A DNA stretch of 64,000 nucleotides from Anaerostipes sp. (GCF_018381315.1 NZ_JAGZSD010000018.1:1-64000); one strand, 5' to 3'; positions 32,764 through 41,705 are shown, counted from the first letter of the stretch. The notes: a model not told the origin generated them from the letters alone. A program made the numbers and translations.

Positions 32764-35040
32764 CTATCCTACCTTTCTCTCTATGTCCACCACACCTTCA
32801 ATATTGCGGATTCTTGCGATCACTTGGTTGAGCTGGGCAACTCCGTTGATATCAAATGACATGCTCAGGGTAGCCCGGCCTTTTTTAGAATTTGACACAT
32901 TCATAGTCAGAATATCTATATCCAGTTCCAGGAATACTTTGGAAACATCTGCAAGCATTCCCTTACGGTTGTTGGCATAAATGGAAATCTCCGTGGTGTA
33001 AGTCTGCCCGGAGCCCTCAGAACCTTCCTGCCATTCAGCCTCAATCAGCCTGGATCTGTCCGTCTCTGACATACTCAGCAGATTGACACAGTCCGTCCTG
33101 TGAATGGAAACTCCCCGTCCTCTTGTGACAAATCCCACAATCTCATCTCCAGGTACCGGATTGCAGCATTTGGAAAACCGCACTGCCACATCATCCACAC
33201 CTTTGACAACAATACCGCCCTTCTGTTTTTCCTCCGGACGGTGCTCCCTGATATGTTCTGCTGCCTCTAGTACCTGTTCATCCGTAACCTTTTGTTTCTG
33301 GTCCTTGTTAAACTCTTCCACCAGCTTATTGACAACCTGGCCCTCTTTCAGCCCGCCGTGTCCGACGGCAGCACAGACAGATTCCCAATCCTTAAACCCG
33401 TACTTAAGCTGTACCTTTTTAATGTACTCCGGCTTTAAATAATGCGGAAGCTCTATGCGCTTGCTCTTGCAGTACTTCTCCAGCATTTCCTTGCCTTTGA
33501 CAATGTTTTCTTCCTTAAACTGGGTTTTAAACCACTGGTTGATCTTGCTCTTGGCCTGAGTAGACTTGACAATGCCCAGCCAGTCCCTGCTGGGTCCTTT
33601 TGAGTTCTGGGAAGTGATGACTTCCACCCTGTCGCCGTTCTGCAGATGATACTCAAACGGCACCTGCCTTCCGTTTACTCTGGCTCCCACCATCGTATTC
33701 CCCACGGCACTGTGGATGCTGTAGGCAAAATCAATAGGCGTAGAGCCATTGGCAAGGCTCTTAACATCTCCGTTAGGCGTAAAACAGTATACCTGCTCTG
33801 CAAACAGATCCAGATTGGTCTTTAACAGGGACAGGAACTCCTTATTGTCATCCATGTCCTGCTGCCACTCCAGAATCTCCCTGAGCCAGGAAAGCTTCTC
33901 TTCTTCTTTGTTGACACCTACGTTATTGCTGTTTTCTTTGTATTTCCAATGGGCTGCAATACCGTATTCTGCAATCTTGTGCATCTCAAATGTCCGGATC
34001 TGAATCTCAAACGGATGCCCCTCCGGCCCGATCAGCGTCGTATGCAGTGACTGGTACATATTCTGCTTCGGCATGGCAATATAGTCTTTGAATCTTCCCG
34101 GAATGGGCTTATACATCTCGTGAATCACTCCCAGGGCTGCATAACAGTCCTTCACCGTGTCCACTTTGATGCGCACTGCAAACAAATCATAAATCTGATC
34201 CAGAGTCTTATTTTGATTCACCATCTTTTTATATATGCTGAAAAAATGCTTCACCCGGCCGTCGATCTCTGCCTTGATGCCGCTGCGCTCAATATGTCCC
34301 CGGACCTCATCTACAATGTCTTTGATGTAGGCTTCCCTGCGGACCTTCTGTGAATCCAGGGAATGCTCCAGTTCCTTGTATACATCCGGCTTCAGATATC
34401 TTAAGGACAGGTCATCCAGTTCTACCTTAATCTTGGAGATACCAAGCCGATGAGCAATAGGCGCATAGATATCCATGGTCTCTCTGGACTTTTCCTTCTG
34501 CTTCTCAGGCTTCATAAACTGCATCGTCCGCATGTTGTGCAGCCGGTCCGCCAGCTTGATCAAAATGACCCGGATGTCCTTTGCCATGGCCAGAAACATC
34601 TTTCTCAGATTCTCTGCCTGTACCTCGATCTTATCCTTGGAATAACTCAGCTGGCCTAACTTTGTAACACCGTCCACAAGCTGGGCTACTTCCACCCCAA
34701 ACTCCCGGACTACGTCCTCATAGGTCACTTCCGTGTCTTCCACCACATCGTGCAGCAAACCAGCAATGATGGTTTCCCGGTCAAGTTCCAGTTCTGCCAA
34801 AATGATGGCAACACAAATAGGATGAATGATATAGGGTTCCCCGGACTTTCTCTTTTGATCCTTGTGGGCCTCAAAAGCCATATCAAAAGCTTTCTCTACC
34901 ATCTCTATATCTTCATCACTGTACAGGCTCTTCATGGTGTCCATCAGTTGAAGACGGAGTTCCTCAGGAGCCGTAAAACTCTTCGGATTGCTGATATCTT
35001 TTTTTACACGGTTTATTTTTGTTTTGCTGTTTTGCTCCAT
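32764..35040 (-). CDS. relA: Bifunctional (p)ppGpp synthetase/hydrolase
   Basis: This 758-residue RSH protein has the hydrolase HD domain intact (GLLHDVVEDTEVTYEDV near residue 90). The synthetase domain follows with YDLFAVRIKV and GRFKDYIAMPKQNMYQSLHT, then TGS (VYCFTPNGDVKSL), a zinc-finger-like region and a C-terminal ACT domain. Both activities are therefore expected. It makes and degrades the stringent-response alarmone. It lies 16 bases after pyrI, so it may be co-transcribed with pyrimidine genes, an arrangement worth noting. Full length for the family. Confidence 0.95.
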   Translation of the reverse strand: MEQNSKTKINRVKKDISNPKSFTAPEELRLQLMDTMKSLYSDEDIEMVEKAFDMAFEAHKDQKRKSGEPYIIHPICVAIILAELELDRETIIAGLLHDVVEDTEVTYEDVVREFGVEVAQLVDGVTKLGQLSYSKDKIEVQAENLRKMFLAMAKDIRVILIKLADRLHNMRTMQFMKPEKQKEKSRETMDIYAPIAHRLGISKIKVELDDLSLRYLKPDVYKELEHSLDSQKVRREAYIKDIVDEVRGHIERSGIKAEIDGRVKHFFSIYKKMVNQNKTLDQIYDLFAVRIKVDTVKDCYAALGVIHEMYKPIPGRFKDYIAMPKQNMYQSLHTTLIGPEGHPFEIQIRTFEMHKIAEYGIAAHWKYKENSNNVGVNKEEEKLSWLREILEWQQDMDDNKEFLSLLKTNLDLFAEQVYCFTPNGDVKSLANGSTPIDFAYSIHSAVGNTMVGARVNGRQVPFEYHLQNGDRVEVITSQNSKGPSRDWLGIVKSTQAKSKINQWFKTQFKEENIVKGKEMLEKYCKSKRIELPHYLKPEYIKKVQLKYGFKDWESVCAAVGHGGLKEGQVVNKLVEEFNKDQKQKVTDEQVLEAAEHIREHRPEEKQKGGIVVKGVDDVAVRFSKCCNPVPGDEIVGFVTRGRGVSIHRTDCVNLLSMSETDRSRLIEAEWQEGSEGSGQTYTTEISIYANNRKGMLADVSKVFLELDIDILTMNVSNSKKGRATLSMSFDINGVAQLNQVIARIRNIEGVVDIERKVG

Positions 35041-35056
35041 TGGCAGCCACTCCAGT

Positions 35057-35479
35057 TTAATTATTTTTTAATTTTGATTCACAGTAAATACACCTGTAAA
35101 CCTTGTTCTCTTTATCCACAAGCTTAAATGTATGATCAATCTCCTGTTCTATGGAAGTGATGCACCGCGGATTTTTACATCTTGCAATGTTTGTGATGAC
35201 CTCGGGAAGGGCTACCTTATGCTTGGACTTTAACTTGCCGTCCTCGATAATACAGACACTGGCATTGGGATCCACATATCCTAAGACATCCAGATCAATG
35301 TCAAAATTGTCGGAAATCTTAATGATGTCCTTTTTGCCCAGCTTATTGCTTTTGGCGTTCTGTATGATGGCAATGCTGCAGTCCAGCTTATCCAGCCCCA
35401 GCTGGTAATAAATATCCATCCCTTTTCCGGCTGTAATATGATCCAAAACGATTCCGTTTTTAATACTGTCTATGTTCAT
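35057..35479 (-). CDS. pyrI: Aspartate carbamoyltransferase regulatory subunit
   Basis: This 140-residue PyrI has an N-terminal nucleotide-binding domain and a C-terminal zinc domain. The four zinc Cys are seen in CKNPRC and CIYC. It binds CTP/ATP and gives allosteric control to PyrB in a PyrB-PyrI dodecamer. It is shorter than the E. coli protein by about a dozen residues, normal for Clostridia. It starts one base after the pyrB stop codon. Confidence 0.94.
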   Translation of the reverse strand: MNIDSIKNGIVLDHITAGKGMDIYYQLGLDKLDCSIAIIQNAKSNKLGKKDIIKISDNFDIDLDVLGYVDPNASVCIIEDGKLKSKHKVALPEVITNIARCKNPRCITSIEQEIDHTFKLVDKENKVYRCIYCESKLKNN

Positions 35480-35480
35480 G

Positions 35481-36392
35481 CTAAACCCCCAATAAATCCA
35501 TAATCAGCGCCATCCTCACATGCTTGCCGTTCAGCGCCTGTTTAAAGTAGCACGCTCTCGGATCTTCGTCCACTTTGACGGATATTTCATTGACCCTTGG
35601 CAGCGGATGAAGAATTGACAGATCTTTTTTTGCATTCTTCAGCTTTTCAGGGTCCAGGATATAGCTGTCCTTCAAACGCACATAATCGGCCTCATTAAAG
35701 AAACGTTCTCTCTGGACTCTGGTCATATAGATAATGTCCAGTTCCGGCATAACCTCTTCCATTTTCCTGGCCTCGCGGAACGGGATATTCTTCTTCTCAA
35801 ACACATCCTTCTTCAGATACTCCGGAATCTGCAGTTCCTCCGGTGAGATCATAATAAAAGTAATATTGTCATATCTGGAGAGGGCCTTGATCAGTGAGTG
35901 CACGGTACGTCCGAACTTAAGATCCCCGCAGAAACCGATGGTCAGATTGTTAAGGCGTCCCTTCTCCCTTCTGATGGTCAGAAGGTCTGTCAGGGTCTGC
36001 GTCGGATGGTTATGGCCTCCGTCCCCGGCATTGATGATAGGAATATCCACATGCTTTGATGCCACATACGGCGCTCCTTCCTTTGGATGGCGCATGGCTA
36101 TAATGTCTGCATAACAGGCCACCGTCCGCGCTGTGTCGGCGATACTTTCTCCTTTGGCTGCAGATGAAGAATCAGCAGAAGAAAAACCAAGTACACTGCC
36201 GCCTAACTCCAGCATGGCCGCTTCAAAGCTGAGCCTTGTCCTGGTACTTGGTTCAAAAAATAAGGTTGCAAGCTTCTTATATCTGCATACTTCCCTGTAC
36301 TTTTCCGGACTGGAAGAGATATCATCCGCAAGATTTAACAGCCTGTCGACGTCATCCACAGACAAATCCATAGGATCGATTAAATGTTTCAT
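35481..36392 (-). CDS. pyrB: Aspartate carbamoyltransferase catalytic subunit
   Basis: This 303-residue enzyme joins carbamoyl phosphate and aspartate, the first committed step of pyrimidine synthesis. It has the carbamoyl phosphate motif FFEPSTRTRLSFE near residue 46, GDGGHNHPTQTLTD near residue 122, and HPLPRVNEIS near residue 260. It has its own promoter and an AGGAGGT ribosome site. No PyrR attenuator or PyrC neighbour is visible. The other pyr genes must lie elsewhere. Confidence 0.95.
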   Translation of the reverse strand: MKHLIDPMDLSVDDVDRLLNLADDISSSPEKYREVCRYKKLATLFFEPSTRTRLSFEAAMLELGGSVLGFSSADSSSAAKGESIADTARTVACYADIIAMRHPKEGAPYVASKHVDIPIINAGDGGHNHPTQTLTDLLTIRREKGRLNNLTIGFCGDLKFGRTVHSLIKALSRYDNITFIMISPEELQIPEYLKKDVFEKKNIPFREARKMEEVMPELDIIYMTRVQRERFFNEADYVRLKDSYILDPEKLKNAKKDLSILHPLPRVNEISVKVDEDPRACYFKQALNGKHVRMALIMDLLGV

Positions 36393-36414
36393 TGAAAGTA
36401 CCTCCTAATCTTAT

Positions 36415-36443
36415 GTTATAATAATTCTACATTTTTAGACCAA
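36415..36443 (-). promoter_or_regulatory. Promoter of the pyrB operon
   Basis: TTGGTC, 17 bases, then TATAAC on the minus strand, about 23 bases upstream of the pyrB start. The leader is too short for an attenuator. Confidence 0.6.
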
Positions 36444-36456
36444 TAGTGTCAATGAA

Positions 36457-37347
36457 TTACTTATATTTTAACAGTCCTTTTTCCAGCAGCTCCGAAGGCC
36501 TGTAAGAGAGCTTTGCTTTCCTGAGTCCTTCCTCTCCGAGATCCTCTTCCCGGTTGATATATTGGTAGTCCATGGCCTCATGCAGAATAAACTGCTGATT
36601 GATCATAGGATAGGCACCCTGTATCTCACCGAACGCTTTCTCAAAATGAACCACAAACGTGTCCTTCGCAGTACCCTCTCCTATGGCAAATGCTATGATC
36701 TTACCGTCACTTCTCAAAATTCCGCCTTTTAAGTCCAGTTCCTTATAATACATCAGGGCATTTTTAGCGGCACAGATCTCGTCATGTTTTTCTGAATCTT
36801 CCTGCTCGGTTGCCTCATTTGCCAGCTTCCATTCCATAAGCATGGTCAGTGCTTCCAGCGCATTTTCATCGTTCAGGGATTCATAAGCCCACTCATGATT
36901 TTCCTTAAACCGGTTGATATGATTCCTCTTGCCGTGAAGCTTTTTGCCTTTTAATGTGGCAAGTGACTCTCTTTCATAAATATAATCAAAGAGATCTCTG
37001 TCATATTCTACCGTGAAAATATCCCCGAACATCTCTTTCATCTTTTCTTCTGTTTCCTTTAAAATACCGTGCATGGCAAACGGAATGCCTTCCTCTTTAC
37101 AGTATTCCATAATGGCTTCCACAGCCTTTTTCTCATCTCCGTCTCCGATAGGGTAACTGAAAGTACAGCCGCCCTCATCATCAGAGCGGATAATCAGCAT
37201 ATCTTCTTCCACTGCATAGGACATATGGTAGTGGTCTTTCCAGAGAATCAAGGTTGCCGCAGAAAAATCAGCGCTCCTGTAATTCACTTTGCTGAAATAC
37301 TGATCCAGCATTTCTTTATCTTCTAATTTTGGTGTCTTAAAATCCAT
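36457..37347 (-). CDS. DUF2156 domain protein (aminoacyl-PG transferase C-terminal-like)
   Basis: This 296-residue soluble protein resembles the GNAT-like C-terminal half of MprF-type lysylphosphatidylglycerol transferases (DUF2156), but without the membrane flippase half. Landmarks are GKKLHGKRNHINRF near residue 135, GGILRSDGKIIAFAIGE, and FEKAFGEIQGAYPMINQQF. Stand-alone members are common in gut Firmicutes and their acceptor is unknown. It closes the short operon that begins with the membrane protein at 38.4 kb, 15 bases after the RlmH-like gene. Confidence 0.8.
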   Translation of the reverse strand: MDFKTPKLEDKEMLDQYFSKVNYRSADFSAATLILWKDHYHMSYAVEEDMLIIRSDDEGGCTFSYPIGDGDEKKAVEAIMEYCKEEGIPFAMHGILKETEEKMKEMFGDIFTVEYDRDLFDYIYERESLATLKGKKLHGKRNHINRFKENHEWAYESLNDENALEALTMLMEWKLANEATEQEDSEKHDEICAAKNALMYYKELDLKGGILRSDGKIIAFAIGEGTAKDTFVVHFEKAFGEIQGAYPMINQQFILHEAMDYQYINREEDLGEEGLRKAKLSYRPSELLEKGLLKYK

Positions 37348-37362
37348 TGTAAACTCCTTTAA

Positions 37363-37767
37363 TTATTTATGATAAGGCTGACGGTTAATAATCCTAAAGC
37401 CCCTGTAAATCTGTTCTAAAAGGACTGTTCCGCATAGTTCCGGCGCCATGTCAAAGGATGAGATGGTGAATTCTGAAAAATTATGCTCACTGCTGAACTC
37501 CCCAATATAAAAGCAGATATTAGAACAGCCGTTTATCATCCAACGGCTGATTTCTTCTGCAAAAGCAGTGCTCTCCATACTATCCCCAGAACTGGTCACT
37601 AAAAAATGCTTCCCTTCCTTTTCAAAGATTCTTCCCAATTGTTTCTCTTTTTTTACATACTTGATTTCTATTGTACAATATTTTCCCAGACGTTTCAAAT
37701 ATTCTTCCATTGCCTGGACATATAGCCGGTCTTTATTCTTCTGTAAGATAAAAATATAAAACCTCAT
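37363..37767 (-). CDS. Short, divergent RlmH-like SPOUT methyltransferase
   Basis: This 134-residue protein ends in LLEQIYRGFRIINRQPYHK, the hallmark C-terminus of RlmH, and starts like it (MRFYIFILQKNKDRLYVQAM). The middle differs. RlmH normally has IGGS...LSFSKMTFPHQ as its SAM loop region, but this protein reads FYIGEFSSEHNF and TISSFDMAPEL. It is some 25 residues shorter than the usual 159. Whether it binds SAM or methylates 23S pseudouridine 1915 is uncertain. Its ATG overlaps the stop of the upstream gene (ATGA). A second RlmH, with the opposite defect, is at 59.7 kb. Confidence 0.75.
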   Translation of the reverse strand: MRFYIFILQKNKDRLYVQAMEEYLKRLGKYCTIEIKYVKKEKQLGRIFEKEGKHFLVTSSGDSMESTAFAEEISRWMINGCSNICFYIGEFSSEHNFSEFTISSFDMAPELCGTVLLEQIYRGFRIINRQPYHK

Positions 37768-38429
37768 GATGATTTGCCTTTGTCGAAAAACTTTTTAAGC
37801 TTTTTGTCTGATTTCAGAGCCTTCTCAAATGCATCGTTGGTCTCCTTAATCAGCTCTTTTACCTTTTCTTTTCCTAATCCGGCATTCAGTGCATTCTTTA
37901 TCTGGGAGGTATAATGCTTCTCATTGTTGTAAATCTTATAGGACTGGCCCTTTTTGGTAAGATAATACTGGCTCATGCCAGGCGCAGGCGTCTTTATGCC
38001 CCTGATCTTTGTATTGTATACAGCATAGACAACGAAAGAATTATCATCTGCACCCTTTTCAATGTGAAAAGAAAGATTCTGATAGGATTCTATGTATTTA
38101 TGCAGCTTCTTAACTATACGGCTGGAAACCAGATCTTTTGGATCTTCGGTCATAGCCTTCAGGCTTTTCTCATCCCCTGCTTCTAATTTCTTATAATATT
38201 GATTCATAAACTCAAGGACTTTATCTGATTCCGGCTCCACTGCCTGGGCGTCAGATGACGCTTCAGTGCTTTCCTTTTCTGAGGCTTTTGTCTCTTCCCT
38301 GAATATCTTTTCATTTGTAATTCTTTCTGTATGCTCCTTGTCCAATTTAAGAAAAATCAAAAAACAAGCGCAAAAAAATAAAATCCAGCTCAAAACGATA
38401 ACGATGACTGTTGATTTCTTTAGCTTCAC
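37764..38429 (-). CDS. Membrane-anchored protein of unknown function
   Basis: This 221-residue protein has one N-terminal hydrophobic helix (about residues 7-27), then an acidic, low-complexity linker to about residue 65. An extracellular domain of mixed alpha/beta composition (EFMNQYYKKLEAGDEKSL onward) resembles NTF2-like folds. The C-terminus is Lys-rich. The start is a GTG with GGAGG eight bases upstream. A promoter lies just before it. It heads the operon with the RlmH-like and DUF2156 genes. No named family is recognised. Confidence 0.65.
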   Translation of the reverse strand: MKLKKSTVIVIVLSWILFFCACFLIFLKLDKEHTERITNEKIFREETKASEKESTEASSDAQAVEPESDKVLEFMNQYYKKLEAGDEKSLKAMTEDPKDLVSSRIVKKLHKYIESYQNLSFHIEKGADDNSFVVYAVYNTKIRGIKTPAPGMSQYYLTKKGQSYKIYNNEKHYTSQIKNALNAGLGKEKVKELIKETNDAFEKALKSDKKLKKFFDKGKSS

Positions 38430-38460
38430 TTACCATGCCTCCATATAAATAGTTTTTTTT

Positions 38461-38489
38461 ATTATAGCACATCCCTTTTTTTGATACAA
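38461..38489 (-). promoter_or_regulatory. Promoter of the 38.4-36.5 kb operon
   Basis: TTGTAT, 17 bases, then TATAAT on the minus strand, about 32 bases upstream of the GTG start. Confidence 0.65.
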
Positions 38490-38501
38490 AGGAAACATAA
38501 G

Positions 38502-38554
38502 AGCCGCACCCCTGTCTCCCTCTGCATCGCACAGGAAAATAGACGGGGTGCGGC
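38502..38554. terminator. Probable terminator hairpin after the orphan pilin gene
   Basis: GCCGCACCCC pairs with GGGGTGCGGC across a loop of about 33 bases that pairs further (TGTCT/AGAC). The run after it on the minus strand is only weakly T-rich, so efficiency is uncertain. Confidence 0.55.
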
Positions 38555-38575
38555 ATTCACATGCTGCCGGTCTTT

Positions 38576-39448
38576 TTATTTCTGTTCCCGGAACCCAAGA
38601 CTTTCAAGAAAGCTTTGCACATCATCCGGGCTTTTAATTGTTGACAGAGAAGCAACCCCTATATATGCAGGATGAGTGCCGGATGCATCTGTCGACGTCT
38701 TGCTTGTCTCATATATTTTCCCATCATAATAGATAAGATATGCTCTCCACTGTCCATGCATGTCATTTGGATTTGATCCGTCACTCTTCGTAGCAATCAG
38801 CATTGTGCCGAAGGTACCTGAGACACCTTTTGATGACAGATAGTATGGCTGCCAGTATAGCTGGTCTTCCAGCTGGTCAAAATATTTTGATTTAAGAAAT
38901 GCGGAATCCACGGGCATATATCCGTTTCCATGGTCATACATATGCTTCATCAGCGACTCCCTGCTGGCCCAGTTATTCACCTTGCCTTCTTTGTACAGCT
39001 GATCCATGAGCTTTTTATATTCTTCCACGTATTCTTCCAGAGGTGTCAGGGCACTGTCATCAGAAATGACATATTTCACATCCGCATCTTTATTGTATTT
39101 CACACAGAGACCGTTTTCTGCTTTGTAGGTCAAAGTCTGGATTTTCATGTCGTTCTCATCGAAAAAAATGCTTCCCTGAAAAGAGCCGCTTACTCCGGCC
39201 ATGGATAAAATCTGTTTCTTATCCGCTCCAACAGAGGTCAGTCTGTTTTTGGCATACAGTTCCATATAGGCGCTCTGGGAAGAAGCCACCACAAGCTTGC
39301 ATTCCGACTTGGCATCCGTTTCTTTCTGCCTGCGCAGGTAAGCGGTAAAAGAGGGAATCGCAATCGCAGCAAATATGCCAATGATCACTAACACTACAAC
39401 TAATTCCACCAATGTGAATCCTTTATTATTTTTAACTGTCTGTTTCAT
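38576..39448 (-). CDS. Orphan type IV prepilin-like protein
   Basis: This 290-residue protein has a class III signal: a short basic leader, the cleavage site KGFTLVELV (with Glu at +5), and a hydrophobic helix to about residue 33. A large C-terminal domain of about 240 residues follows, far longer than a major pilin. It has no other recognised domain. It lies about 3 kb downstream of the end of the type IV pilus operon, separated by unrelated genes and a tRNA. The PilD encoded at 48.2 kb would be expected to process it. It may be a minor pilin or an alternative pilus tip. Confidence 0.85.
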   Translation of the reverse strand: MKQTVKNNKGFTLVELVVVLVIIGIFAAIAIPSFTAYLRRQKETDAKSECKLVVASSQSAYMELYAKNRLTSVGADKKQILSMAGVSGSFQGSIFFDENDMKIQTLTYKAENGLCVKYNKDADVKYVISDDSALTPLEEYVEEYKKLMDQLYKEGKVNNWASRESLMKHMYDHGNGYMPVDSAFLKSKYFDQLEDQLYWQPYYLSSKGVSGTFGTMLIATKSDGSNPNDMHGQWRAYLIYYDGKIYETSKTSTDASGTHPAYIGVASLSTIKSPDDVQSFLESLGFREQK

Positions 39449-39505
39449 TCTGTTCCCTCCTTATCAGAGACCAAATCCTATAAGTCTAATATACCTGATT
39501 TTGGG

Positions 39506-40330
39506 TCAGAATGAAATATGAAATACATCAATTTCCGGCGGAACTAGAAACCGGACAGAATAATGGGATGTCCCGATGCCTGTATTGACAAACAGTTTCA
39601 TTCCATTCACAGAATAAAAACCGTCTGTATATTTCTTCGCAAGAGATGTTTTCATCTTAAAAAAGGGAAGCTTCACCTGGCCGCCATGACTGTGCCCTGC
39701 CAGTACCAGATCTGCACATTTGTCCGAAAGGCGCTCTGCTGCATCCGGTTCATGCAGCATCAGAATCCTGTAGTCACACTTTTTGATATTCTCTGCTTCC
39801 ATCAGCGTATAATCCGGTTTTCCAAACAGGACATCGTCCAATCCCCCGATGCAGACAGTCTTTCCGTCGGGAAGTGAAACAATCCTTGTCTGATTCGTAA
39901 GAAGCTGGAATCCTCCGTTTTCCATAATCTTTGAGTAAGCCCTCATAGCCCCGCCGCCGTAATCCCGGTTTCCCCAGACGGCAAACTTCCCATATTTAGC
40001 TTTCATCTCAGAAAAAGCTTTCTCCACTTTATTTTCAGGATGATAGTCTGCGTAGTTATCATAAAGATCACCAGTAAAGAGCACAAAATCCGGTTCTTGG
40101 CTGTTAATCTTTTCGACCAGCTTATCCAGCCGGTTTTCTGTATAGGATCTGCTGACCTGGATATCTGATATGTGAACCACTTTTAACTCAGTGGATGTAT
40201 TGCCTTTTTTCAGCTGATAGTCACGGACTACCAGACGGTACGGTTCTATTTTCACTGCATATGCTGCCAAAAGACCTGATACAATCAGAATCAGCAGTAT
40301 AAACAAAACAATTCGTTTTATAATCTTCAA
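39506..40330 (-). CDS. Metallophosphoesterase, YkuE/YaeI-like, membrane-anchored
   Basis: This 274-residue protein has one N-terminal transmembrane helix followed by a calcineurin-like phosphoesterase domain. Metal-site motifs are HISDIQ, FTGDLYDN, WGNRDYG, MLHEPD and AGHSHGGQ. In the NHD motif, Asn is followed by Arg (GNRD), a common variant. Relatives are UDP-glucose pyrophosphatase-like or lipid phosphoesterases, and the substrate is unknown. The start is a TTG with GAGAGGAG seven bases upstream. The frame open to 40372 has no ribosome site. Confidence 0.85.
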   Translation of the reverse strand: MKIIKRIVLFILLILIVSGLLAAYAVKIEPYRLVVRDYQLKKGNTSTELKVVHISDIQVSRSYTENRLDKLVEKINSQEPDFVLFTGDLYDNYADYHPENKVEKAFSEMKAKYGKFAVWGNRDYGGGAMRAYSKIMENGGFQLLTNQTRIVSLPDGKTVCIGGLDDVLFGKPDYTLMEAENIKKCDYRILMLHEPDAAERLSDKCADLVLAGHSHGGQVKLPFFKMKTSLAKKYTDGFYSVNGMKLFVNTGIGTSHYSVRFLVPPEIDVFHISF

Positions 40331-40490
40331 CGAAATTCTCCTCTCCGGAAGACACTGCTTCTGAGACAGCAAGCCACAGAACTGGCCAAAATGTCATCCT
40401 GCAAAAATTTCCTATAGAAAAACAAAGTGGGCATGCCACCTCATTTTCCCCAATCCTTCATTCTTTGAAGGGCTTGTTCACTTTGTGTGC

Positions 40491-40547
40491 ATCCTGCACG
40501 GAGTGCTTTTTATCACATAGGGAGGTTCAGAGACCTTCCTATGTGAT
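40491..40547 (+). repeat. Double-hairpin intergenic element, copy B
   Basis: It has GCAC-GGA-GTGC followed by TTTTT, then a strong hairpin ATCACATAGGGAGGT...ACCTTCCTATGTGAT with a 6-base loop. The sequence from TGCATCCTGCACGG through CATAGG is nearly the same as copy C at 60.8 kb. Confidence 0.7.
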
Positions 40548-40572
40548 GAAAAAGCGCATACTGCTATGCGCT
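40548..40572 (-). terminator. Terminator downstream of the PNPOx gene
   Basis: AGCGCATA pairs with TATGCGCT around a 4-base loop and is followed by TTTTTC on the minus strand. It lies about 220 bases after the stop codon. Confidence 0.55.
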
Positions 40573-40796
40573 CTTTCATATTCTTAGACAAATCTGCTAA
40601 TTTTCATTCATGTTATTTGTTAAGTATACACGATAGATAAAAGTATGGCAAGACATGATTAGCAGCCGCTTACTCAAATCATCCTGCAGGTATAGGATTT
40701 ACAATAATGTCTGCGGCCTGCTGTTTCAGAAGCGTAAATTTTTTCATTATCGAAAGGATGCCTTTTCAGAGTTGACTGGAGACAGTAAAGCTAAAC

Positions 40797-41216
40797 TTAT
40801 GATATTTCAAAATTTTCAGAACTGAAATTGCTGTAGAATCTCCCCTGTTCGGCGGTAAAACGCAGAACACAGTAATCAGGGTCAGTTACACCTTCCGGAT
40901 AATACATGGTATCGCCTTTCTGCCATATCATTTCCTTATGCATTTGATCTTCCAGTACCTCCATTGTGCCTGTCAGCATAACACCTCTGAAAAATCTCCG
41001 GTCACAGAAATAAATACACGCTTTAGGATTGTCCTTATACTGCCTTACTCTCATGGATGATGTATTGGTTGTAAAGTAAAATACTTTAATCCCTTCCCGT
41101 TTTCGCGGCGGAAGCATAGCTTTTGTATTCGGAAAGCCATTTTCATCCACAGAACTGATAAATGACACACCTTGTTTGTCAATTAGGTTACCGACTGTTT
41201 TTATGGTATCTTTCAT
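40797..41216 (-). CDS. Pyridoxamine 5'-phosphate oxidase family protein
   Basis: This 139-residue split-barrel flavin-binding protein carries GVSFISSVDENGFPNTKAML near residue 20 and FYFTTNTSSMRVRQYKDNPKACIYF near residue 55. Such small PNPOx-like proteins are general-stress or flavin/F420-dependent oxidoreductases, and this one is too short for true PdxH. It follows an HxlR regulator on the same strand, a common pairing in which the regulator answers to reactive electrophiles or redox change. The start chosen has AAGGAGG upstream. Confidence 0.85.
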   Translation of the reverse strand: MKDTIKTVGNLIDKQGVSFISSVDENGFPNTKAMLPPRKREGIKVFYFTTNTSSMRVRQYKDNPKACIYFCDRRFFRGVMLTGTMEVLEDQMHKEMIWQKGDTMYYPEGVTDPDYCVLRFTAEQGRFYSNFSSENFEIS

Positions 41217-41288
41217 ATTTGTACCTCCTTGTTTAAATAAAATTATAAGTGAAACCAGGTACACAGTAAATTAGTCACTTTTTCGTAA

Positions 41289-41645
41289 CTATATCAGTCC
41301 TTTATCCCTCAAAAAATCTTCTCTGTGATCTTCTTTCATTATTTCAATTCCAACATCCTGCATAATTGTTACAGCTTCAAAAACTTTTTTCCCTCTCTCT
41401 GTAAGAAAATAATTCGATTTTAAAGGGTATCCTTCTTTCATTGTTTTTTCTACGATTCCGCATTCGATTAGTTCATTCAGATGCTGTACCAGCATTTTTT
41501 GGCTTATTCCCTGAATAGATTTCTTCAAGGCAGAAAGAGAAGAGCTTTCCTTACTAAGCTGCCATAAGATGATTGGTTTCCACTTTCCTCTTATAATATC
41601 GTGTGTCAGTTCCAGCGGACATGTATAGTCACTGCGTAATTTCAT
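41289..41645 (-). CDS. HxlR-family transcriptional regulator
   Basis: This 118-residue winged-helix protein has the HxlR signature: Cys9 in YTCPLELTHDIIRGKWKP, WQLSKESSSLSALKKSIQGISQKML as the recognition region, and YFLTERGKKV. The conserved N-terminal Cys is the redox or electrophile sensor in relatives such as HypR and YodB. It probably controls itself and the PNPOx gene 72 bases downstream. AAAGGAGG lies upstream of the ATG. Confidence 0.88.
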   Translation of the reverse strand: MKLRSDYTCPLELTHDIIRGKWKPIILWQLSKESSSLSALKKSIQGISQKMLVQHLNELIECGIVEKTMKEGYPLKSNYFLTERGKKVFEAVTIMQDVGIEIMKEDHREDFLRDKGLI

Positions 41646-41705
41646 CTAAGCTGCCTCCTTTCAGGGCATATCGTAAGTATCCTGCATAAATTTAAATTTC
41701 CTATA

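Larger units (their letters stand above)
40331..40796. other. 466-base intergenic region
   Basis: It contains a TTTCCTATAG fragment at about 40408 resembling part of the repeat family, a small CCTTCATTCTTTGAAGG hairpin, copy B of the double-hairpin element and a minus-strand terminator. From 40573 to 40796 nothing gene-like is seen. No frame with a ribosome site crosses it. Confidence 0.6.

Noticed and set aside
36393..36456. A PyrR-type attenuator upstream of pyrB
   Set aside because: The leader from the promoter to the start codon is about 20 bases, with no hairpins.
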